Source: an uncultured Ruminococcus sp. (GTDB lineage Bacteria; Bacillota; Clostridia; Oscillospirales; Ruminococcaceae). Taken from it: a stretch of 12,359 nt of DNA. Shown in pieces: positions 1-6,513 of the stretch. The notes below the pieces were generated by a model. It saw only the letters and a program-made list of their open reading frames with translations. It was not told the DNA's origin and did not search any database. The position numbers and the translations under genes are program-made. Position 1 is the stretch's first letter; each line of letters opens with the position of its first letter. The stretch is from positions 1 to 12,359 of the forward strand of contig CALANW010000050.1 of the NCBI GenBank assembly GCA_937926145.1, given 5' to 3'.

Positions 1-52
1 GTAACCTTACCTTAGCTATGATTTTTGATGCTATTTTAATGTGAACAGGCTC
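1..52. mobile_element. End of an insertion sequence, body to the left of the window
   Basis: The stretch ends with the bases TTTAATGTGAACAGGCTC. The same sequence occurs inverted at the far right of the window (from 12311), where it also interrupts a gene. A stop codon at 42-44 closes the peptidase frame inside this stretch, while the frame is open from position 45 onward. Together these suggest that position 52 is an IS boundary. The IS family is not identifiable from so few bases. Confidence 0.5.
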
Positions 53-54
53 TA
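35..54 (+). repeat. 20-bp inverted repeat, left copy
   Basis: The 20 bases are the exact reverse complement of 12309-12328. Outside these 20 bases the two copies diverge quickly, though short similar patches persist on the IS side. This is as expected for the two terminal inverted repeats of one IS type. The two outermost shared bases (TA) may be flanking sequence and not IS. Confidence 0.75.
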
Positions 55-1328
55 GCATAACTCGTCCTGTTGTTGACTCAAAATTTTCAGATTTAGCAAT
101 AGCGTTGGATGATTTGCAGGGAAAGTTTAATGTTTTAATTTGCAAATCTGCTGGCAATTGTACCAATTTTATGCAAGGAAGACCTAAAGGAAGAATTCAT
201 GAGGGAGCTGATTCTGTACGTTCTTTGGTAGTTGGTTCAATAGCCCATAAAAAAACATCAAATGATTTTGCTGACATTGATAATCCGTCTCCATTTTCAA
301 GGATAGGTCCTGGCCCAGAGTATATTATCAAACCAGAAGTATCACATTACGGTGGAAATGCTGGAGTGGCCGCTAATGGTAAACCAATAATAACGGGTGT
401 AAAATCTTTTGATATAAATGGAAATTTGGTAAGAGATGTCGGAACGAGTTTTTCCACTCCACGTATTGCTGCACTAGCAACGGGTTTATATCAAGAATTG
501 GACGAAACATTTGATCCGCTGTTACTTAAAGGTTTGATTATTCATTCCGCTTCGTACTCCCCAAATTTAAAAATTCCCGAATCAGAAAGAACAAAGCAAC
601 TAGGCTTTGGCGTTCCTAAAAGTGTTACTGATATACTATATAATGCTCCTTATGAAGCTACTCTTATTCTAAGAGATAATCTTTCCAAAGGAGAAAAAAT
701 CGACATTATGGACTTTCCAATGCCCAAATCTCTGATAAAAAATGGTTATTATACAGGACAGATAATTGCAACTTTAGTATATGACCCGATTTTAGATCCG
801 TCCCAAGGAATTGAATATTGCCAATCAAATATTGATATTAAATTTGGCTCATATGATGCCAAAAAGGAACGTGATGTAAGTAAGCGTCATATTTTGAATC
901 CTGTTGGACGCGACGGCGCACAAAACATATTCAGAGATTCACTATACAGTAAACGATTAATGAAAGACAATCAAAATGATTTTGCTTTACGAGAAAGGCT
1001 ATTGATACAATATGGTGACAAATATTATCCCGTAAAAAAATACGCTGTTGACTTGTCTGAATTATCTGAATCTAACAAACAACATTATGCTACATCTGAT
1101 AAACTATGGTATTTGTATTTACAGGGACTTTATCGAGATCATACCGAACAACGTGCAATTTTAGAACGATTTATACCTAGTCAAGAATTTTGCCTAATAA
1201 TAACTATACGCGATCCCGAACAAAAAGCAAATATTTACGACGAAGTTACACAAGGTTTAGATACTTATAACTTTTGGCATAGCAATATCAAGATTTCTAG
1301 CGAGGTTTCTTCTCGCTTGAATTCGTAA
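54..1328 (+). pseudogene. Subtilisin-like (S8) serine peptidase, 5' end missing
   Basis: About 424 codons remain. Visible peptidase S8 landmarks are SAGN near residue 35 of the remnant (oxyanion-hole Asn) and GTSFSTP at 130-136, with the nucleophile Ser at 132 (bases 447-449). The catalytic Asp and His regions, which precede these in all S8 enzymes, are absent and would lie upstream of the IS boundary at about 52. Roughly 290 residues follow the Ser motif, much longer than in a simple secreted subtilisin. This fits the large cytoplasmic S8 proteins often encoded beside an AAA ATPase, but no ATPase is visible here. A TTG at 105 could serve as an internal start but would still give a protein without Asp and His, so no protease activity is expected. 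The frame is intact to the stop, suggesting a recent truncation. Confidence 0.8.
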
Positions 1329-1404
1329 TTTATGTTGTGAATTTTGTATTGGAAAAATATATCTGGCTAACAGAAAATCTCTGTCGACCAGATTCAGTGT
1401 AACT

Positions 1405-1437
1405 GAAAGCAGAAAATCGAGCGGATTTTCTGCTTTC
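1405..1437 (+). terminator. Hairpin downstream of the S8 peptidase remnant
   Basis: A perfect 14-bp stem (1405-1418 with 1424-1437) encloses a 5-base loop, about 75 bases after the peptidase stop codon. It is followed by a pyrimidine-rich run and not a clean T tract, so it is a plausible but not classical intrinsic terminator. Confidence 0.55.
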
Positions 1438-1476
1438 TTCATTGGACGTATTCTCGGTAGAGTTTATCCGATTTGA

Positions 1477-1797
1477 AATTTGGACTACTAGGTATTGTTG
1501 TAAATATGAATACTTTCTTGCCATAATCTGCTGAAATATCAATGTGTAAAAAAATTAAATCCTAGATATTCTCCAACACCCCAGAACGGAATTTAGGTAA
1601 GCGCTTTGATATACTTGCTGTCTGTGACTGCCAGTACTAATGGTCTTAATGTAGAGGATTATTCTTACAGACTGTTGACTTTGGGTGTATTTGTTTTGCC
1701 TTGAAATGATTAAAAGTGCTGCATCAGCTCTTAGTCATTCAACGACGAAGGGCTGTTGTTTTTTGCGGTTTTAGATATGGTAAGGTTTGACGGTTAC
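1477..1797 (+). pseudogene. Remnant of an IS66-family transposase C-terminus and IS end
   Basis: No continuous ORF exists, but pieces in shifted frames line up in order with the conserved end of IS66 transposases. They read a W..TRY stretch near 1481, S-x-x-N-L then A-E-I-S near 1516-1541, I-F-S-N-T-P-E at 1566-1586 (after a TAG at 1563-1565), and SALIYLLSVTASTNGLN with a following DY..RLL at 1600-1679, ending at TGA 1702-1704. The family signature is of the form NLAE..I.PF...RKNWLFSNTP..A.ASA.IYS..ETA..NGLN. At least two frameshifts and one stop separate the pieces. GTTTGACGGTTAC at 1785-1797 resembles a typical IS66 terminal sequence. The match is from memory of the family and not from a search. 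Confidence 0.55.
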
Positions 1798-1798
1798 T

Positions 1799-1825
1799 GT
1801 AAAAAAGCAACTGTCGCTTTTTTAC
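1799..1825. terminator. Perfect hairpin with A- and T-runs, possible bidirectional terminator
   Basis: A 10-bp stem, GTAAAAAAGC with its exact complement, encloses a 7-base loop. It lies just beyond the presumed IS66 end. The A6 and T6 runs inside the stem give it a terminator-like look in both directions, but the stem is weak. Confidence 0.4.
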
Positions 1826-1997
1826 ATATTTTGAAGGCGATTATGTTTATAAGTAGCCCCAAAGAATGCGTTGGAGGTGTGAAAAGGGGATTATGTCCGA
1901 TACCACTCAAATTGCCAAATTAAGTTAGGGAAACACCCATCTAAATACGACGCTTAAGCTGTGAAAAATACCAAAAGCCGATTTAATCAGCGTTCCC
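1826..1997. other. Stretch without recognisable feature
   Basis: It lies between the hairpin and the stop of the minus-strand 74-residue gene. No ORF with a ribosome binding site, no clear promoter and no strong hairpin was seen. Confidence 0.4.
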
Positions 1998-2222
1998 TTA
2001 GGAAACCTTAATTTTACTGCGTCTAATTTCTGACTCTCGGTTAGATTTCCATTTTTCAAGTTCTTCACGTTTTCTTTCTTGATATCCAGCATCGTAACCA
2101 GCGTCAAAAGATGCATCTGCGTATTCTTCGGCACTACTGTATCCCATCTCTTTTGTATGGTGTGCATCAGCAGCAGCTCCAAAGTAACGCTTGCCCTCGG
2201 CGTTTACATAACTTCTTGACAT
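1998..2222 (-). CDS. Small hypothetical protein, 74 residues
   Basis: I do not recognise a family. The start was set at the ATG read from 2222 (protein begins MSRSYVNAEGK), because GGGGGTG lies just upstream; a longer reading from 2249 would overlap the preceding gene. The N-terminal half is rich in Ala, Gly, Tyr and acidic residues, with the near-repeat DAGYDAGY. The C-terminal half is highly charged and likely helical (QERKREELEKWKSNRESEIRR). No signal peptide or membrane segment is seen. It starts 16 bases after the stop of the helix-turn-helix gene, so the two probably form one operon. A longer alternative frame across 1925-2182 looks like a shadow. Confidence 0.6.
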   Translation of the reverse strand: MSRSYVNAEGKRYFGAAADAHHTKEMGYSSAEEYADASFDAGYDAGYQERKREELEKWKSNRESEIRRSKIKVS

Positions 2223-2238
2223 CGAAATCACCCCCTTC

Positions 2239-2517
2239 TCAATCATCATTCAATTCGCTCGTGTCAATTGCTTGAAATACCTTTGGATGTAAAAGGCCAT
2301 CCTCGATTGCAGATTTTATTCCATATTTGGCAGCGTTTTTTATAAACTCTTGATAGCCGGCAACTTCTTGCTCATGCTTTTTTTCCTTGACCAAATTAGA
2401 AATCGTTCCTTGAGAAACACCATACAACGAAGCAACTTTCGATTGAGGCAGTTTATCCTCAACGCAAAGTTGATACGCTCTGTATTCCTGCTGTGGAGTT
2501 AATGCTTTTTTTGACAT
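2239..2517 (-). CDS. Small helix-turn-helix DNA-binding protein, 92 residues
   Basis: Residues 23-44 (LPQSKVASLYGVSQGTISNL) form a clear helix-turn-helix of the type that first tests for a resting state and then binds DNA (S-x-x-G-V-S-x-x-T-I-S). The rest is helical and charged, with an acidic C-terminus. The start at 2517 is chosen because GAGAGG precedes it at good spacing; an upstream extension to 2595 would run into the promoter. The promoter at 2560-2588 and the palindrome over its -10 box suggest autoregulation. Such small regulators are common in prophages and integrative elements, and the phage-tail-like fragment nearby fits that. The exact family and target genes are unknown. Confidence 0.75.
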   Translation of the reverse strand: MSKKALTPQQEYRAYQLCVEDKLPQSKVASLYGVSQGTISNLVKEKKHEQEVAGYQEFIKNAAKYGIKSAIEDGLLHPKVFQAIDTSELNDD

Positions 2518-2548
2518 TGCACACGCCTCTCTTTGTATAAGATTCATT

Positions 2549-2567
2549 AATATAATTTCATTATATT
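2549..2567. promoter_or_regulatory. Palindromic operator over the -10 box
   Basis: AATATAAT, three spacer bases, then ATTATATT: a perfect 8-bp inverted repeat that covers the -10 box and the expected transcription start. Its position would let a bound protein block RNA polymerase. The obvious candidate binder is the helix-turn-helix protein encoded downstream. It is AT-only, so a chance palindrome in AT-rich DNA is possible. Confidence 0.5.
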
Positions 2568-2588
2568 CGATATTTCCGCATTTGTCAA
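2560..2588 (-). promoter_or_regulatory. Sigma-A-type promoter of the HTH operon
   Basis: Read on the minus strand, there is TTGACA (2583-2588), a 17-base spacer and TATAAT (2560-2565), a perfect consensus. It lies about 45 bases upstream of the ATG at 2517. Confidence 0.85.
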
Positions 2589-2700
2589 GATACAAAATAT
2601 TACATTAATCAAATTCATCTATTCATATAATCACCTATACAAAAAATCCTTGTAAATTGTTTAAAGCAACTTATATAAATGATAGAAAGGTGACTAAGTT

Positions 2701-2814
2701 ATGATCTACAATCTCATACTTGAAAATGAAACTGGTCCGCAAATTGACCTTTTCAAAACAGCAAGCTATGCAGGAATGGATACAGAAAAGTTTCATGTCA
2801 CAACGACAGTATAA
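2701..2814 (+). pseudogene. 37-codon ORF like the N-terminus of a phage distal tail protein
   Basis: It starts with ATG after GAAAGGTGA and has a weak promoter-like pair upstream (TTGTAA at 2650, TATAAA at 2674). The first residues, MIYNLILENETGPQIDL, resemble the beginning of siphovirus distal tail proteins (pattern LxLEN.NG..IDL), which are normally hundreds of residues long. Here the frame stops after 37 codons, just before a hairpin and the IS1182 element. It is most likely a prophage relic. A genuine small peptide gene cannot be excluded because the ribosome binding site is intact. Confidence 0.4.
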
Positions 2815-2816
2815 AA

Positions 2817-2845
2817 ATTTCTCCACTGCACAGCAGTGGAGAAAT
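2817..2845 (+). terminator. Perfect hairpin abutting the left end of the IS1182 element
   Basis: A 13-bp stem, ATTTCTCCACTGC with its exact complement, has a 3-base loop. It begins three bases after the stop of the 37-codon ORF and ends on the first base of the IS terminal repeat. It could act as a terminator, although the T run is missing on the right because the IS begins there. Confidence 0.6.
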
Positions 2846-2857
2846 CAGTCTGTCGAA
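2845..2857 (+). repeat. Left terminal inverted repeat of the IS1182 element
   Basis: TCAGTCTGTCGAA is the exact complement of 4348-4360. The outermost T may belong to the flank, since it also pairs in the adjoining hairpin. Confidence 0.8.
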
Positions 2858-2858
2858 T

Positions 2859-2887
2859 AACCCCTAATCCATGACGGATTAGGGGTT
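2859..2887 (-). terminator. Hairpin downstream of the transposase gene
   Basis: The stem AACCCCTAATCC and its exact complement (2876-2887) enclose a 5-base loop, 11 bases beyond the transposase stop codon. It would end transposase transcription and also block transcription entering from the left flank. Confidence 0.65.
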
Positions 2888-2898
2888 AAAACATATAA

Positions 2899-4284
2899 TC
2901 AAGCAAAAGCAAACTCAAAAAGCCAAATATAAATCGAAAAGCAAAGGTGTTTCCACCTATGTACCGCATACTTTTTAAGATTCATGGCAGCAAATTTAAG
3001 CCTAACCCAGTTTGTGACCTGAGATAAGCCTCTGAAATTTGTATAACGCATAGCGTGTTTTTCTTTTGCATCCGCAAACACTCGCTCTATGGTTTCTTTT
3101 CTCTTGCTGTACAGAGCTTTGTACTTTGGCGTATGCCTTATGTCTTCTGCAAGCTCAAGGTAATTATCCCATATGTGCTTTGTTACGGTCTTTTCGTGTT
3201 TAGAGTTTTCGGTGCAATAAGATAATGAGGGACAGCTTTCGCATAAATATCCATTGCTTTTAAATTCCCTGTATCCCTCTCTGTTTGTTGTTGCATAACT
3301 TAAAACCTTGTTTTCGGAGCAGATAACGCAATCATAAAATTCATCATATACATAGGAATATGGTCTGAAAAATCCTGCCTTGCCCATTGGTCTTTTGTAA
3401 GGAAGTACGGGAGTTCGTTTATCATCAATTACCTTTTTGCATATCCATGGTGTCTTGTAACCTGCGTCCATTACAACTGATTTAATTTCAGGATGTACCG
3501 TTGTCATTCGGTCATAAAGCTCGTCAAAAGCAACACTGTCATGCACGTTGCCCGGATTAACAGTTACATCTACAACATAGCCGTGTTCATCGCAAGCTGT
3601 CTGAGCAGCATAAGCAAAGCACTTTTTGTGTTCGCCCTTGTGAAATACTCCACTTTCGGGATCGGTTGTTGACTCGTTTACAAGCTTTGTTTCGGGCGGC
3701 TTTTTATCATTATCAAACGGTTTCTTGTTATGTTCTTCTCTATCCTCGTTTATTTCATTCATAAGCTGCTTTTCATAGATTTTTGCAGCCTTTGGTATTT
3801 CTTTTTTTACAAACTTTTTTATGTTGGCATTAGCCTTAATGTGTGTTTCGCCAACAAATACCGCTTCGGGTGAAAGATAACCTGCGTTGTTTATTTCATC
3901 AAGTATCCAATAGAATATCTTTTCTACTGTTTCGGGTGTGTATCTGTGTTTGAAATTGTAGCTTAAGGTTGAGAAATGTGGTGTTTCTTCATTAAGAAGA
4001 TAACCGATAAACCACCTGTATGCAATGTTCATACGCACTTCTTCTGCTGTTTTCCGAAGAGAGGGTATACCAAAGATATGCTGTATCAATGTCATTTTGA
4101 ACAGCACCACAGGATCTATGCTTGGTCTGCCATTATCAGGACAGTACAAGTCATCGACAAACTCGTAGATTTTTGTGAAATCTACTGTCTCGTCTATTTT
4201 TCTTAGCAGATGGTCTTTCGGTACAAGTGCTTCTATACTTACAAATTCAAGCTGTGTTCTTTCTTCTTTTCCTTTTTGCAGCAT
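2899..4284 (-). CDS. IS1182-family transposase with altered active site
   Basis: This is a full-length transposase of 461 residues. The N-terminal domain (about 15-125) matches the DUF772 type (D-x-x-V-x-x-D.. and GRPSIDPVVLFK), and the DDE domain follows. Conserved blocks are THIKANAN (147-154), STTDPESG..HKGE.KKCFAY, NPGNVHDS, VVMDAGYKTP (second Asp at 273), a Cys-rich insert (CESCPSLSYC, about 348-357) and KRKETIERVFAD (Glu at 400). The family normally has V-D-G-T-H-I-K-A. This protein has V-G-E-T-H-I-K-A, so the first catalytic Asp is Gly145 (codon at 3850-3852). It is therefore probably inactive by itself. The start at the ATG from 4284 was chosen because GGGTG is suitably placed; a GTG at 4293 is the alternative. 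Confidence 0.9.
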   Translation of the reverse strand: MLQKGKEERTQLEFVSIEALVPKDHLLRKIDETVDFTKIYEFVDDLYCPDNGRPSIDPVVLFKMTLIQHIFGIPSLRKTAEEVRMNIAYRWFIGYLLNEETPHFSTLSYNFKHRYTPETVEKIFYWILDEINNAGYLSPEAVFVGETHIKANANIKKFVKKEIPKAAKIYEKQLMNEINEDREEHNKKPFDNDKKPPETKLVNESTTDPESGVFHKGEHKKCFAYAAQTACDEHGYVVDVTVNPGNVHDSVAFDELYDRMTTVHPEIKSVVMDAGYKTPWICKKVIDDKRTPVLPYKRPMGKAGFFRPYSYVYDEFYDCVICSENKVLSYATTNREGYREFKSNGYLCESCPSLSYCTENSKHEKTVTKHIWDNYLELAEDIRHTPKYKALYSKRKETIERVFADAKEKHAMRYTNFRGLSQVTNWVRLKFAAMNLKKYAVHRWKHLCFSIYIWLFEFAFA

Positions 4285-4320
4285 TTTTATCACCCGTATA
4301 TATTATACCACATTTATGCA

Positions 4321-4349
4321 AAAAAGTCAGCCTTTTAGGCTGACTTTTT
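4321..4349. terminator. Subterminal hairpin upstream of the transposase gene
   Basis: The stem AAAAAGTCAGCC and GGCTGACTTTTT has a 5-base loop just inside the right IS end. The T5 tail on the plus strand and A5 on the other make it terminator-like. Lying upstream of the transposase, it would stop read-through transcription from outside. Confidence 0.6.
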
Positions 4350-4360
4350 CGACAGACTGA
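4348..4360 (-). repeat. Right terminal inverted repeat of the IS1182 element
   Basis: TTCGACAGACTGA is the exact complement of 2845-2857. Confidence 0.8.
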
Positions 4361-4402
4361 GCAATTGGCTATATGTTGAAGTGTAACATATAGCCAATTG
4401 CT
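4360..4402. repeat. Long perfect hairpin abutting the right end of the IS1182 element
   Basis: An 18-bp stem, AGCAATTGGCTATATGTT with its exact complement at 4385-4402, has a 7-base loop. Its first base is also the last base of the IS inverted repeat. A T run follows only loosely (TATTATTTAT). It may be a terminator, an insertion target for the IS, or part of the mobilization origin region. Confidence 0.7.
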
Positions 4403-4454
4403 ATTATTTATAAATGTCATAATCTGCCAAAACATTAATGTGCACAATAGAACT

Positions 4455-4556
4455 AAACCCTACAGTTTTTCTTTGCCGACCACACAGGGACGGCAATTTA
4501 GGGAGCTCCCTAAAACCCAAAATAATGATAGAAAAAGATAAGGAGATAGATATAGA
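4455..4556 (+). other. Candidate origin of transfer (oriT)
   Basis: The non-coding leader just before mobC holds two dyads. The first is TGCCG...CGGCA (about 4474-4495), a 5-bp stem around ACCACACAGGGA. The second is TTTAGGGAGCTCCCTAAA (4497-4514), a perfect 18-bp palindrome followed by ACCC. In MOBP-type mobilization modules, oriT commonly lies immediately upstream of mobC and consists of such repeats next to the nick site. The nick position cannot be assigned from sequence alone. AAGGAG at about 4540 is the mobC ribosome binding site. Confidence 0.5.
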
Positions 4557-4898
4557 ATGACAGGAAAAAGAACATTCAAGCAATTCCATATTGGCTTTTC
4601 TGAGGAAGAATGGAACATTGTTTGCAGAAAAGCTAAGGCGGCGAAGATAAGAAACGGGACTTACGTCCGAAGAATAGCAGTCAAAGGCGAGGTCAAAATC
4701 TATGAACTGAAAGAGCTTTCCGCTTTGAAGAGAGCATTTCTTTCAATCGGAAACAATGTTAATCAGATCGCAGAGGTCGCAAATTCCTCCGGTTCGGTTT
4801 ATCAAAAAGACATTGAGGACTTGCAGAAAGAGTTTGGCTATTTCCGAAGCGTGATGAAAAACTATCTGTTTGAAATCTCGCCGACATACATTTCGTGA
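4557..4898 (+). CDS. mobC: MobC relaxosome accessory protein
   Basis: This 113-residue protein has the MobC family pattern: an N-terminal ribbon-helix-helix-like DNA-binding segment (about 1-50, with F.IGFSEEEW and a basic Y-V-R-R) and the signature LSIGNNVNQIAEVAN near 62-76, followed by a helical tail. MobC binds oriT and helps the relaxase open the DNA strands for transfer. The ATG at 4557 follows AAGGAG. Its stop overlaps the beginning of the relaxase frame, so the two proteins are translationally coupled, as is usual in these modules. Length is normal for the family. Confidence 0.88.
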   Translation: MTGKRTFKQFHIGFSEEEWNIVCRKAKAAKIRNGTYVRRIAVKGEVKIYELKELSALKRAFLSIGNNVNQIAEVANSSGSVYQKDIEDLQKEFGYFRSVMKNYLFEISPTYIS

Positions 4899-4906
4899 GG
4901 TGTGCC

Positions 4907-6388
4907 TTGCCGATAATCAAACATATTCCGATATATGCCGCTCCGAAAAGACTGCTTTCCTATGTGACCAACGAGAAGAAAACGGAGAAAACTCTTGTGA
5001 CGGGACTTAACTGCTCGGCGAATTCTTCCGAAGCTTATGAGGATATGAAGTTCGGTTTTGAAATGTTCAGCGGTGAGAGATTTTTCAAAAGGTCTATAAA
5101 ATCTGAAACGGCAAAATCCGAAAAGCAGAAAATTCGGCTTCACCACTATATCCAGTCATTTAAGCCGGGTGGGGTCACTCCTGAAGAAGCTCATCAAATC
5201 GGAGTGGAATGGGCGGAAAGGGTTTTCGGGAAAAAGGCAGTCGTGCTGTGTGCAACCCATATCGACCGTGGGCATATCCATAATCATTTTGCCGTATGCC
5301 CTTACGATATGGACGGAAAGCACTGGCACGCCAACAAGGAAAGTCTGCGGAGATGCAAAGCAATATCCGATGAAATTGCTCTTGCTCACGGGCTTGAAAT
5401 TATCGAACACCCGAAAAAATCATATAACCACAAGTACGGCGAGTACAAAATGCGAAAGGAGGGGAAGTCTTGGAAGCAGAAATTGTGTGATGATATTGAC
5501 GATGCGATTATGAAAGAGAGTGTCGGGAGCGTTGATGACCTGCTGAAAGAATTGCAGAAGCAGGGCTATGGCATTCGGCGAGGAAAGTATATTTCCATAA
5601 AGGTCAGGCAGAACCGAAAGCCCATCCGCAGTTATCGGCTTGGTGACGGTTACGCTCTTGAACATTTGCAATTCCGCATTGAGCATAAGAATATGGAGAT
5701 GCCGATGTCCGAAGCTTTGAAGTATTCGGGCATTCAGAGGGAGTATGCTTTGTGTATCAGGCAGATACAAATTCAGCTTTACCGTCGCCCCGAAGCCGAA
5801 CACCTGCACTTTGCCACATACAGAGAGGTTGAAAGGTCAAGCCGTCTGCTGTTTTATTTGCGTGATAACAAAATTCATTCGGCAGATGATTTTCGGAAAG
5901 CTGTTTCCGATGCGGAAGCAAAGTTTAAAAATCTGAAAGCCGAAAAGGACAGTCTTACAAAGAAAATCACCGATGAGGAAAAGCTCATCGGCGATATTCC
6001 GAAGCATCTTGAAATTCTGAAACGCAGGCCCTTGCTTCCAAAGGATATTTCCGAGCTTGCGAAATACAATTATCTGAAAGATGCAAGGATAACCTCGCTT
6101 GAAGATGCGGACAAGCACAGACTTGTGCTTGATGATATGAAAAGCCGGCTTGAAGAAGTTGACGGAAAAATCCGTGAAGCTGTTTGCGAGAAAAAGACCG
6201 TTTCAGATTTTTATGCCTTGTATGAAAATCAGATGAAGTCGGATTATCAGGTGCTTTTGGAGCAGGCAAAGGCTGAAATTGAAAATATCCGCAGGGAGGA
6301 AGAACGGCAGAAGTCGGAACGAGAAAGGAGTGACTTACAGTCAGAGGATAAAACTTATGATAGGAACAGGTCGGGATTTTCAAGATGA
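4907..6388 (+). CDS. MOBP-type relaxase (mobilization nuclease)
   Basis: The relaxase nicks one strand at oriT and pilots it into a recipient cell. The start was set at TTG 4907 because GAGG lies six bases upstream and the resulting N-terminus MPIIKHIPI is the usual one; a GTG at 4895, overlapping the mobC stop, is the alternative. In the 493-residue form, the probable nucleophile Tyr is in LSYVTNEKK (about residue 19). The HHY near 79-81 and the metal-binding motif HIDRGHIHNH (118-127) are intact. Residues from about 320 to 485 are Lys/Glu-rich and look like long coiled coils, as expected for the C-terminal part. No helicase or primase domain is fused. All visible catalytic residues are present, so it may be functional. 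Confidence 0.92.
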   Translation: MPIIKHIPIYAAPKRLLSYVTNEKKTEKTLVTGLNCSANSSEAYEDMKFGFEMFSGERFFKRSIKSETAKSEKQKIRLHHYIQSFKPGGVTPEEAHQIGVEWAERVFGKKAVVLCATHIDRGHIHNHFAVCPYDMDGKHWHANKESLRRCKAISDEIALAHGLEIIEHPKKSYNHKYGEYKMRKEGKSWKQKLCDDIDDAIMKESVGSVDDLLKELQKQGYGIRRGKYISIKVRQNRKPIRSYRLGDGYALEHLQFRIEHKNMEMPMSEALKYSGIQREYALCIRQIQIQLYRRPEAEHLHFATYREVERSSRLLFYLRDNKIHSADDFRKAVSDAEAKFKNLKAEKDSLTKKITDEEKLIGDIPKHLEILKRRPLLPKDISELAKYNYLKDARITSLEDADKHRLVLDDMKSRLEEVDGKIREAVCEKKTVSDFYALYENQMKSDYQVLLEQAKAEIENIRREEERQKSERERSDLQSEDKTYDRNRSGFSR

Positions 6389-6394
6389 TGAAAA

Positions 6395-6424
6395 AATCAC
6401 AGCACCCGTTTGAGTGCTGTGATT
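6395..6424 (-). terminator. Terminator of the metallopeptidase-like gene
   Basis: The 11-bp stem AATCACAGCAC/GTGCTGTGATT has an 8-base loop. Read on the minus strand it is followed by six T residues (A run at 6391-6396 on the plus strand), a classical intrinsic terminator for the leftward gene. It may also stop transcription arriving from the relaxase gene. Confidence 0.75.
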
Positions 6425-6513
6425 ATGAACTGCTCGATAAATCGGAATTTGTATATACCTAAATTCAACTCAACCAATATTTTATAACGATAAATTTATA
6501 GAGAATATTATTT

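Larger units (their letters stand above)
2845..4360 (-). mobile_element. IS1182-family insertion sequence
   Basis: The element is about 1.5 kb with one transposase gene. Its ends carry a 13-bp inverted repeat, TCAGTCTGTCGAA (2845-2857) and its complement (4348-4360). Just inside each end is a 12-bp stem hairpin (2859-2887 and 4321-4349), an arrangement that protects a transposase gene from outside transcription. I see no target-site duplication: the left flank reads GGAGAAA and the right flank GCAATTG. Confidence 0.85.

Noticed and set aside
1522..1600. Resemblance of 1522-1600 to the oriT leader at 4418-4500 (shared CATAATCTGC, AATGTG and ACGG-AATTTAGG in the same order), suggesting a second, degenerate oriT
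   Set aside because: The left stretch is better explained as a frameshifted IS66 transposase C-terminus (I-F-S-N-T-P-E followed by SALIYLLS..TA..NGLN). The remaining matches are short and AT-rich.
1925..2182. Minus-strand ORF of 85 codons
   Set aside because: It overlaps the 74-residue gene in another frame and has no good ribosome binding site, whereas the 74-residue frame has one and fits the operon spacing.
5156..6383. Several antisense and alternate-frame ORFs inside the relaxase gene
   Set aside because: They mirror the codon pattern of the relaxase, lack ribosome binding sites and show no recognisable motifs.
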